A stretch of DNA of 64,000 nucleotides, from positions 30,571,853 to 30,635,852 of the forward strand of contig NC_043969.1 in assembly GCF_902148855.1 (NCBI RefSeq), read 5' to 3'. This DNA is from Sphaeramia orbicularis (lineage: Eukaryota; Chordata; Actinopteri; Kurtiformes; Apogonidae). The notes beneath the pieces are model-generated. The model searched no databases. It saw only the letters and a list, made by a program, of their open reading frames with translations, and had not been told where the DNA came from. Shown in pieces: positions 54,201-64,000 of the stretch (position 1 is its first letter; every line of letters begins with the position of its first letter). The translations under genes and the position numbers were made by a program.

Positions 54201-57200
54201 GAGGGGCTTAAATTGATGTCTAGGTCTAAAGGAGAGGAGAGGATGGAGAAAAGATGGTTCAGAGGCCTGACAAGGGTCAAAACATTCCTATTGTTAACTA
54301 CACGACCCGACTCTGGGCTTATAGCTCTGCAGATGCAGCTTGTTAGAGGCACTGTGGTTGACAACACTCCTCTGCACAAAGTATAGGTAGATAGCTGAGC
54401 TGACAAAGAGAGACATTAGGACTTTGTTTTCTCCAACAAACTGTTTTCCCTTTTACCGTACATAAGACCGCAGATAGAAAAGGAATTGCACTGACAATTG
54501 CGTGGGTAAAACTACATACGTATAGTCATTTCTCTACTCAAAGCATTAGAGAATGGAAATATTTCAGTTTCTTACAATTGACTGTGAGATCGTTGGAGGC
54601 TTCCATTGCTGGATTGTCAATAAGTGAGCATTTGTATTCACCAGAAGTGTCACGTGAAACATTTGTAATGGTGTAAGTGTTTTCATTCTCCACTTTCACC
54701 ACTTCTCCCTTGAAAGACATACAATAAAACAGTGACAGGTGATCAGTTTAGAATGAATTGTGAACAAAACCAGTCTGGCAGCCAACAGAATTCCATAAAT
54801 ACAAAGCTGTGGTGAAGCTCATGAGTGTCTTTGAATGAATGTGTACCTTAAGATGGAAGTTAAAGCTGGTGGGAGCGGGGTTTCCATCCGCCACACACTT
54901 CAGAGTCACATTGTCACCTTCTGTCAGAGGATCCTGGGTGATAACCTGAAGGACGATGTTCTCTGTAGAGTCTGTGCACAAAATATGAAACAAAAGGCGT
55001 TCAAAATGTATATCTAGTGAACTGTGTGACACAGACAGCTGACAGCACAGGCCAACGCGATATAAACAGAGCTTTAACTCTGTCTCTAAGCTTTGCCCCT
55101 TGACCAGGTTGGAAAAGCAACAAAGGAGAAGGCACAATCACAGTCATATTCTGAGATACTCAACCAGACACTTGGTTCAAAGCTCAAGGTTTCTGTTCTA
55201 CCTGAAACTAACTCTTCACATTTCTTGTAAAACAGACAGACGTCTCAGTACTGATAGATTGTACTTTAAAGGCCATGTTGAGTAGGTAGCATCTATATTT
55301 AATGCTACCTTCTGTGTTAATCCCACAACAGCACCCCTGAATCCACACCTAATTCATCGACTGCCACCAAAAAAGCTACTGTTTCTGTTGTCAGTTGTTG
55401 CTGAAAGAAAAAAAATCATCTCAATAATAACAGAGGCATCTGTCTGGATGCAGCTGAAGTTTTATACAAGGATTTTCTTGGTCCTTGTTGAAAATTTGTG
55501 GCTCAGGAGCTGCTGCTAATGTGGGCTTCAGATGTCTACTGAGACACTGTGGTGTTGAACTATGTCAATAAAATAGCCTTGAATTAGCCTTGAACAGCCT
55601 TGAAGTCACACTGAGTTAATTGTGAATATTTTTTTTTTCCATCCAATGCCAGATATCTTCTACCCAGTGATATGTCAAAATCATAGACATTATAAAATGC
55701 TTTAATAATTAAACCCCTGAATTCAAAACGGCTCTTGTGTTTGATACATTTTTCAACAAGTAAAATATTTTTATAAGGCTAAGAGTGAAAAGGGAGAGGA
55801 TCCAATCTTTATTTCAATCAGATCACTCTGGTAGAGTCGCAGAGATGGAAAACCATCTTCCTCCAAGGCTGCATAATCTTTTTTTCTTTGTTTCTGTTTA
55901 ATTAATACAAAATACTTGAATTTCTAATCCGCACCTGGATTTGGATCTGCAGCAAAACACCCACAGCAATAGGCAAAGGAGAGTTCAGAGAAATGAGTGC
56001 AAACATTTGTTGCAACAGGCAGAAAGAAAGTTGAGTTAAGATATACTGTAAGTAAAACAAGTAAAAGAAACAGTGCTGAAAAAAATTCCCAGGTGGGGTT
56101 AATAAGGGACTGACTAACTTTCTATGGTCTGGGATGAAAAACCTACATCATCAAGCTTTTTCATCTTTCATGTGAACAAAATTAAGAGCACACTCAGCTC
56201 GACTTCAGTCGGTAATTGGTCTGTTTCTAGAAAGCGTATCCATCTGAGTAGTTGTTAGCAGGGTTTGGTTGCAGACTTACAGGTGATAGTAAAGCTCACT
56301 GGAGAGGACACAAGCTTCGCATCCGAAATGGGCTGAGTGCTGCAGGTGAACTGGGCATCCGTGTCTTCCTTTTCAGCAGAGTACTCCAGTATGGACGAAG
56401 TATTCGAAAGGCCAGTAACAGGGTCTACGTGCACAGATGCTTGGATGGAAATCCCTGGACAGAAAACAAACAAACAAACTGTGAAAACCCTGGCAAGGAA
56501 ACTATGCTGGTATTACCAGCAACATAACAAATGATGTAAAGCTTTTGTTCCAAGGATATAAGACAAATATATGTAACTGAAATAAATGACATAATGGCCC
56601 CAATATGCACAATTCCGTGGGTTGTTGTGTTAGTATTTAAAAATGTGCAACAAGATTAGAAATACAAACCTTTTCCATCAGCCACCAGGATTTTATTATT
56701 CTTTAGCCATGTGATATTTGCAGGTGGGTTGGCATTGTGTGCAACACATTCTCCTAACTGGAAAAAAAACAAAAAACAAAAAAAACCTTAGAAAATGGCA
56801 AAACCTGCACTCAAAGACAGAACTATTTAGAAAGAAAATCCCGATTTCATGAATCTATAATAAATCCATAGCTTTCAAAATGAGAAAAAAAATCCATGGT
56901 CTTTTTAGAAAATACACACCGTCAGACTTCCTACGCAATAGACCATGAAATGCCCAAAGCATTCCTAAAGTCTCTCAGATCCTTTGGGTGTTTTAATTAC
57001 TGAAGGGGGGCTTCTGCTCTTCACTAATTCATGAGAATCACTTCAAAGAACTCATTACTGTAGTAACATGGCCTATGTTATGCCTCAAGAAACCTCAGTT
57101 CAAGTCAAGGGTTTCCCTTGATCGTTTAATGCTTAAAATACTGTAGGGATAAGCAATGCTTGTCATTAAAAACCAAACCTTGGTTAGTTTGCCAATTTCT

Positions 57201-57931
57201 AGTTCCTCTGCTTTGTCAGAAATCTCCAGGCCTGCCGGCGTCTCTGGAAAAAAAGAAAAATGTGTCAATGAACAATCTGTGTGATTCTAAGTGACTTGTG
57301 AGCTGAGAGCTACACGTCACTCACTATGATACATAAATTAAGGTTTTGAGAAAAGTTGACGATTTAGTCTCCTGGCAAACAGCACTTACTGTAAATCACC
57401 ACATTAACAGGGAACTCTGTGATGTCTGCATCCGTCACGACCATGCAGGTGAAAGTCCTCTGGTCACTCAGCCTGGCTGCAGAAAGCAGCAGGCTGGAGT
57501 TGGCTGCCATGCTTACACGGTGCTTGTATTCATCAGTAGCGCTCACTGAGACATTCTGCTGTTTCTTGACCAGAAGGTCTCCTGAAAGTCCATCTCCTTT
57601 GTCCTGGATAACAAAGAAGAGTGCACTTGTTACATGTTTGTCACATATGGCATTTGTCTCCAGTTCAATGGAAAATCACAGCACTGCTTATGAGGTGTCA
57701 TGTGGAGGGACAGATGCATGGTCCACTGCACAGAATATGCACTCAGACGGGGCGTGGTTCAGACATAATAAGTGGGTGTCAGTCGGACTTCGCCATTTTG
57801 AATCAATTGACCTCCACTGTGACTTACATATTTCCATTTAGTGATCAGGACATCTGCAGTTATAGCTCCATTGTTGCACGGGATCTCAAGTGTTTCTCCA
57901 TATACGCCCACAACAGTCTCCAAACCACTGG
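45245..57931 (-). CDS. alcam: ALCAM (CD166/DM-GRASP/neurolin) adhesion protein, all but the signal-peptide exon
   Basis: Type I membrane Ig-superfamily protein acting in axon guidance and leukocyte adhesion (CD6 ligand). Exons: 57931-57828, 57603-57390, 57243-57179, 56757-56670, 56454-56281, 54971-54847, 54708-54576, 54225-54113, 54028-53902, 53793-53672, 48846-48714, 46449-46420, 45964-45853, 45347-45245. Phases agree; 546 residues follow the missing signal exon. Domains: V1 ([17 protein letters not shown] to [11 protein letters not shown]), V2, then three C2 domains ([33 protein letters not shown] to [20 protein letters not shown] to [12 protein letters not shown]). TM is [20 protein letters not shown] followed by WVYMKKSK. 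The tail is Glu/Lys-rich ([15 protein letters not shown]) and ends in AEV. The stalk exon is only 30 nt. The donor at 57179/57178 (AAG|GTTTGG) is weak. The leader exon is probably to the right of the window. Confidence 0.95.
49845..50764 (-). mobile_element. Mariner transposon (DD34D type), near full length but broken, in an alcam intron
   Basis: Ends GAGGTGTGTCAGAAAAGTTCC (49846-49866) and, inverted, CAAGGTGTGTCAGAAATG (50764 leftward) lie between TA dinucleotides. Minus-strand reading shows mariner transposase blocks in order: [63 protein letters not shown] and, near the C-terminus, [14 protein letters not shown]. The spacing of the last two Asp blocks suits DD34D. The N-terminal third is largely missing and about five stop codons interrupt the rest. 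Confidence 0.9.
50765..52326. other. alcam intron between the mariner copy and the TIR repeat
   Basis: No exon seen. A fragment at about 51930-51985 (GGAAACCGGAGCACCCAGAG and neighbours) belongs to a dispersed motif common in fish repeats; its boundaries are unclear. The rest is unremarkable AT-rich intron. Confidence 0.45.
52327..52672. repeat. Inverted-end dispersed repeat with an internal tandem duplication
   Basis: Begins ACCTCCGCCAAGG (52327-52339) and ends with the reverse complement CCTTGGCGGAGGT (52660-52672). Inside, a roughly 150-base unit (CACCACCAAAATT..AATCATTTGTTC..CATTTCCTGAAAATTTCATG..CTTGCTAACA) occurs twice in tandem, at about 52355-52470 and 52495-52605. The same text occurs in many fish and invertebrate genomes by memory; no coding capacity. 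Confidence 0.7.
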
Positions 57932-60900
57932 CTGTAAAATAGAAAAGGAAACATTTTATGAGTTATATCAAGTACTTTTTCAGAGTCTTGTCCAACACAG
58001 CATGACATTTTTTTGAATGAAACATTTTCCATGCTATTTCTATGGATGTTTTTGTGATATTTATCAATACCACTTAGTCAAAGAACTGCAGTATCTATAG
58101 AGTTCTGCTAATTTTACAGCTCTCTTTGGTAAAAAAAAAAAACTACCTTCCCTGCCCCAAATTTTATTCAAGCATTGCTATGGAGACAAAGTGCTTTTGA
58201 GAGGGGGATGGGAAGATGGTGTTCGGAGAAGTGTCCTTATGGGTTGCAATGAGGGGTTAGAGCTGGAGGTCTGCAGGGAAGAAGAGGCTGAACAGTCCAA
58301 CAGTAAATGAGGTGTTGCTCAGCTTTTCGGTATTTAGATTCACATTTTAGATCACTAGGAGTTCAGGCTGAAGTAAATGCAAGAGGTGCCTGAGTGGAAA
58401 TGACAGCTGAAGGAACAACTGAAACAGCTCATCAGCTGTTCAGGAAAGTGTATGAGAATAAAGCAATGACCAACCACTGTTCTGTCGAAGTAATAAACGA
58501 TGTTGCTTCCTGTATATACAATGCAAATGCAAAACAATAAAGAGATTTAAATATTCTGTATCCAGTCAACCATGAAATTGTCTGATAAGAAACAGCAGAA
58601 AACTTCAGCGCAGTTCTGCAATGCAACTAAAGTTTTGAGACTAAGTGAAGATAAGTTAAAAGTTGTATTTGTTTTAGTTTAATACTCGCTTGGATCCTGT
58701 TTGAATCCAAGTAAATGCTTTTACTCTGGTTACTATTGTCTACACTGGGCCACAGTAACAACTGGGGCCTACAGGCCTATTTGCACAGTTGATTTAATGT
58801 CAGGATGAGCAGGCCAGTAACAGGCATAGAAGCTTTGCATCTCCATCTGTTTTACTCTTACTAAACCCCCAATGTCAAGTGTTGTTTTCATTTCAAGACA
58901 ATTAAACAACTTCATAAAAAAGTTATGTTCTCTTGTAACACTTTGCACAAGACACGAAAGTATCAAACGGCTTGCCTCAACTCAAAATATTCTGCTGCTA
59001 TTTCTACCCTCCTGACATTCAGCTGAACAAGTTCACACTTACACTTTGCTTGTCACTCATCTTTATGAGCTGTCAACACTGAAACAACATTGAGTCAGAC
59101 GCTGAGATAACCACAGTCTATAAAGACACGACAGGAAACAAATGGCAAATGCAGGCAAATCTAATAACATGACATCAAACAGACATTAACAACACTACTC
59201 CTTAAGTTGTTTCCCTTTGTTGTTACTAATATGACATCCATGCCAAAAATTGTCAACAGCCACAGCAACTTGATCAAAGTTTGCCCAGGCATAGGAACAG
59301 TTCTCAGAGACAAGCCATTGATTATCCATTGAGACCACGATTATACATATTGACCTAAACATTGTGGGGCTACTCTGGATTTATTTTTGGTAGGTCTATT
59401 TAGGCGAACCTCACTTCCAAAAACCCCAAGGTAGGAACAGGTTAATGCTGGCCACATGAGCACAGAGTAGTAGTAATGCTAAAAAAAATATATGCAGAGG
59501 ACTGACAGATATAGAAACATCTGATTAGAGTAAAATGCAACTGTTAAAAGTCAAGTGCATTTATGGCAATGACTATAATCAGTACTTGAAGGTATACTCA
59601 TGAACAAGGACCAGCCTGTGTGGAAATAAAAGCTGTGTAACCCACCAAGTATAAAATACTGAGAAAACATAGATATTGCAGCGTTTCACCCACTTAGATA
59701 CAATCCCTGCATTCAAATAAGCCTTGGCGACATTTATTACTGACAGCACAGGACAAAACAAACCTCACTGCATTTCAGCTGCTGACAGTTTCACCATGAA
59801 CGCTTCACCATACACAGGGATCAGCTTTGTCACTTGTTGACTACAGCACAATTAAAACCATTTCCTGCATTGATTGCTGTCTTTGTCCATGATTTGCCAC
59901 ACCTAAAATCGGCTCCTTCCACATTATTAAGTAAATTACAAGGATTAAAAGCTTATTTAGAGTCAAGTCACACAATGATCAGCCTGAATAAGTGATTTTC
60001 TTTTATCAAAATGTCACTGGTTTTATTCTGAGCTGCAGGTTTTTAAACCTTCCCTCATATTTTAATGAATATGCATGACCACTTTAAGTTTTGTTATCAA
60101 GCACTTGACGAAGGTTGGATTATATGTTATATTTAATAAAAAATGCACCTGTGCGTCTACCTCTCTGTTTCAGCCACATGTGTCAAACAGACGATTGACT
60201 GGATTGTAAAGTTGTGTATGCATTTCACAGTGTCTTGGTCACACAAAAAAATGTGGCATCTGGGTGTACATCAGTGCAATCCACCTGAAAAGGGAATGCA
60301 GATTGCAGGTGTGAACGCAGCATGCTGATGCAGTCGTCCCATACCTGTTTTTTTTCTTTCTGATGTAAATCTAATGAAAGTGGCTCTCATGCGTGAATGG
60401 GCTTCAGCTGGATGTGCAGGTTTCTGGTCCAGGCAGAAAAGATTGCACACGCCGGGCAAAAAAAAAAAGAGAAAGGAGACATTGTGATTCTGTTAAGAGG
60501 AGAGAGTTAATGAGTTCTGTGTGCAGGACACGGGCACATGCTTTGCATATGTGTCAAATCTGGTCCTATCCAGCTGCATTTTATTTTCAAGTTATTTTAG
60601 GTGCCAAAACTAATCTGCAGTATCTGGATTACGTGCCCACACATCTTGCACCTGGGCATGTTGCTGCCAGAATAATCTAATGGGTGAAGAGACATCCCAA
60701 TGTTTTTCAGAAACTAGTTGGCAACCAGGTCCACCTATGTTTTCCCAGTGTTGAGACTGCAAGTTCTCCAGAGAGAGTGCTGCATAACCTGCCCTGCTGA
60801 ATCTTTCAATTGTTAAATAACAACAGTCAGTTACATTCAGGTTACACTGCAAGCACTGCAGTGTTGGAAAAGGTTATCGCACTCGTCATATAATAGACTC

Positions 60901-63900
60901 CTTACATTTCAAATTCAAACAGGCATTTTTGGAATATTCAAATAAAGCTGTGTTCAGCTTCTGTGAGAACTTTAAAAGAGTCTGCATTAAGCAAAGGGCT
61001 TTATCTGTGCAGATTACACTGTTACACAATGAGAACTAATCGCACATGTTGAGTTACAGAAGACAAAGCTCCTGCTGCTTACTGAGATAAGGTAATCCTT
61101 AGCAACAAAAGTAAGTGAACAGTATGACTTCCCACTCCCAAACACATGCACAAAGGCACAAATGCGACACGTCCACACAATGGTTTGCAAATAGAAGTTG
61201 TCTATTTGACAGCTGCAACAGAAAGTGCAGAAATTGAAATAAAAAATATATTTTAAGTTATATATCTAGGTCATTTTAGCCCTCTGAATTCAAAGTTACT
61301 TGAGTCACAGGCTTAATATTCATACTTACCCTGCTTTTTATAGTGGACACAAAAAATTAGCTAATAGTCTGATGGTAAATCAAGTAATAGACAGGCAAGT
61401 GACAGAGACAGGAGGCAGCACCACAGGAGATGCTTTCATGTTCCTGATTAAGGCGCCTCTATCCCTGAGAAGAGACAGGTGACGACAGCTCAGATATAAG
61501 CTCGCCAGGGAAATCAGCTACCTCCCCGCACTAGTCTCTATATCCCTGTTTTGCTACCTTGTGCCCTCCTACTCCTGAATGCGTGTGTGTGCTCCGGGTG
61601 TGTGTGTATGTCTTTCACAGCAACATCCACAAGAAAACCGAGGCCCAAACTTATTAAGTGCTGAAAATGAGAATTGTGGAGTGAATAGAGATCCCATGGC
61701 GCATGTCCACAAAGACTTGATGGCAAATAGCCTCACTTCAGAAGCATTTCAGTGGTGAGGGGGCAGACAGAACTGCTTCAACTAGATCAATAATACTTGA
61801 GGAAGCGCTAGGTTCTTATTGTATACGGTGCTTGCCTAAGGAGCAAGAAATCAAAGAAAACCTAACCTTCCGTAACATTACGCCTCTTGTCCTTGCCTCT
61901 TCTTTAATAATTTAACAAGCACGGAATTTTGATTAGACATATCAAGTATCTGAAATTAGAATAGATAAGGGATTTAATAGGCTCAATCTCTCATTATTTG
62001 CTGTCAAGGAAAATGAAGAAACAGCTGTCATATGGAAAGGTCTGTGGGAGCTGAACTATTGGAAAATGACTCTGCCACCTATCAGGGTCCCCAAAGCATC
62101 CTAACAGCAATTGATAATATATGAGCTGCAATGGTGCAAATTTTTGCTGTTTTGTCAACTTTTTCGATCCATATGCGTACTTAGCTCATGTCTTACTGGC
62201 AATGACAAACAAATAATTGAATCTGAATTCTGTTATAGCACCGGTGAGGATGAGGGAAGTCTTCCACACCAGCAAACAGGATTTTTTTTTTAAATACACA
62301 CCAGCATCCTCACTAGCTCAGTCTCTCGAGGGAAGGGGTGTAATCATGTCACTGATGGATAAGTGACAGCACACTTGTGCAACATCCTTTTCACACACTT
62401 CTGTCTTTTGTTGAGCTCGCAATACAGGCAGAATCAGAGAAACACCCCTCTCAACGTCAACATTGTGTGCTCTATAATTTTGCTTTTTTCCTGCCTATAG
62501 TAATTGCCTGTCAGTGTCTTAACAGCATAAAACTAGGGGCATCACCCTTTATTTGTATTTTTTTTAGAGGACTACAAAGAGCTATCTAGTGGTAACAGCT
62601 AATGCATGTAACTGAGTGGCTTTCTATGTAATGAGAATCTGCAGGCCAAAAATAGTCCTGCATGTGCTGTACAATGTTGCAGTGAAGAAAAAGTGGTAGA
62701 ATTGTTTGTCCAAAACAAAACATGATACTTATGTAACCTCTAAATTCATTGTCTAACAAAACTTTCTGGTTTGTTTACAATCAGTTGTGTGAAAAAAACA
62801 GCATATTTGTTCATAATAAAAAGTAAAATGAAGAAATACTTGATTCAAATGATTACTAGAGTCAGTTGTTGCCTAAATTGATCCATTTTACAGAAGTAGA
62901 CAGAAGGTACAAGTTTGTTCTGAAGTACCTCAGGGTAGACAAAGGGCGTATCATGGTAAATGGACTGCGCAGGTTTTAAGGCGTGCAGATTTGGAGTCAT
63001 TTTCCAAGCCTCATTTTCAGCCACACCATCTGTTTTTGAGGACAGAATGCTTCCCAACACCCTTAAGATATTGCCCTGCGTCTCTTTGACCTTCAGAAGG
63101 GAGTAATGGCCTTTTAGAGGGAACCGATGTGAAAAGAAGGTCCATTTATGGACGCAGGGACTTAGGACAAAGGTTTCATTTTCTGACAATCTTCCCACAG
63201 GCTCTATCTGCAGTCCGGCTGAACAAGGCTGGTGTAGTCTTTCTAGTTTTTTAATAAGTGATCCATTTTCAATGGATTTTTTATCGAAAGGTTCCACAAG
63301 TTATTAGTTTCACGATGGAAAAGGTTGTGTGATATATTACATTGTATTGGCATTAATATAGCACTCAATGTACAGCCACGCAAAGAAAAATATTGGAATG
63401 GGAAATTAGTTTCAGCTGCAGACCAATTTATTTTATCGTCTTTGTGTAACATACAAGCAGATATTACTTTTTTGGCTTGTGTCCTCTTTCGACTGGATTA
63501 ATTCGACAAAGAATCACTGAAAACTTCTATACTAAATATGTTGTAATTAGAAGACCAACATGCACCTCAGGCAATCAGTTACTATATTGATTATTCAGAC
63601 AAATAAAATCGAGACAATAATTTAATCAGGAGTTTTTTCAGTTGAGGATTTCATGGTTTAAAAAGCTAATTCAGATTATCCAAGTAACAGAGTGCTCAAA
63701 TATTTAACTTCCTTTTAATTCATGAAAATTCAGAGGTTTCTTTTTTGACAAACAAACCTTAAAAACTGAGATAAAAAAAAAAAAAAATTAAATAAAGAAA
63801 CCCCACACATTTTGGCAGCCTGCATTGCGCAGAGCCATGTTTGTCACCTCGGGGCAAAACAAGCCTGTGTTCTGCTAAGGAGGAGGATGGACAGCAAATG

Positions 63901-64000
63901 GAGAATTATGTAGAGTATACAACACACAGTACTATTAGTGTGAGTCTATTAGGCATAATGGCTCCCCTCTTTCACCCCAGCTGCATGGGCACATTTTGAA
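57932..64000 (-). other. alcam: alcam intron 1 (right part beyond window)
   Basis: More than 6 kb with no supported exon. The first visible alcam coding exon starts in phase 2 of a codon begun by an upstream exon, and no signal-peptide ORF followed by a phase-1 donor was recognised here. ALCAM intron 1 is very long in other vertebrates. The ORF of 150 codons at 62845-63297 on minus has no recognised family and is within chance expectation. Confidence 0.5.

Noticed and set aside
62845-63297. 150-codon minus-strand ORF in alcam intron 1
   Set aside because: No recognisable family, no flanking signals, and an ORF of this size is expected about once or twice by chance in 64 kb of this composition.
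57932-64000. alcam signal-peptide exon
   Set aside because: I looked for a short hydrophobic ORF starting with Met and ending in a phase-1 donor on the minus strand and found none convincing.

Overview
This is nuclear DNA from a ray-finned (teleost, probably percomorph-type) fish. The evidence is compact vertebrate exon/intron genes with GT-AG splice sites, fish-like paralogues, Tc1/mariner debris of the kinds common in teleosts, and AT-rich intergenic DNA. Five recognisable host protein-coding genes all lie on the minus strand; two proline tRNA genes lie between them. I found no bacterial features, no CRISPR array and no retroviral element.

Layout from left to right: hinfp (histone H4 gene transcription factor, complete CDS, 9 coding exons, 511 aa) at 448-6244; a repeat-poor gap to about 9.5 kb; map6 (microtubule cold-stability protein STOP, three coding exons) at 11139-17235, with a Tc1-like fossil in intron 2 and an apparent frame break in the last exon; thap12 (THAP finger plus domesticated transposase body, complete, 755 aa) at 18391-22277; a convergent pair of tRNA-Pro genes (AGG and CGG) at 23103-23510; dyrk1a (dual-specificity kinase, complete CDS, 11 coding exons, 742 aa) at 26796-32561, with 5' non-coding exons and a promoter region up to about 35 kb; a transposon-rich desert at 37-43 kb; and alcam (CD166, five Ig domains, TM segment and tail; 14 coding exons visible, signal-peptide exon not found) at 45245-57931. 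The last 6 kb is alcam intron 1.

The genes do not form one pathway. hinfp and thap12 are nuclear DNA-binding factors, dyrk1a is a nuclear/cytoplasmic kinase, map6 stabilises neuronal microtubules and alcam is a neuronal/immune adhesion protein. Exon boundaries were derived by hand from splice sites, and reading phase was checked to be consistent across the joins. Gene names rest on remembered vertebrate protein sequences, since no database search was possible.

Items most worth a second look: the frame break in the last coding exon of map6; two tRNA-Pro genes identical except at the wobble base; a MITE filling most of thap12 intron 4 right beside a splice acceptor; a minimal upstream ORF in dyrk1a; a 30-nt phase-symmetric cassette exon in the alcam stalk; and a small unexplained plus-strand ORF inside hinfp intron 1.
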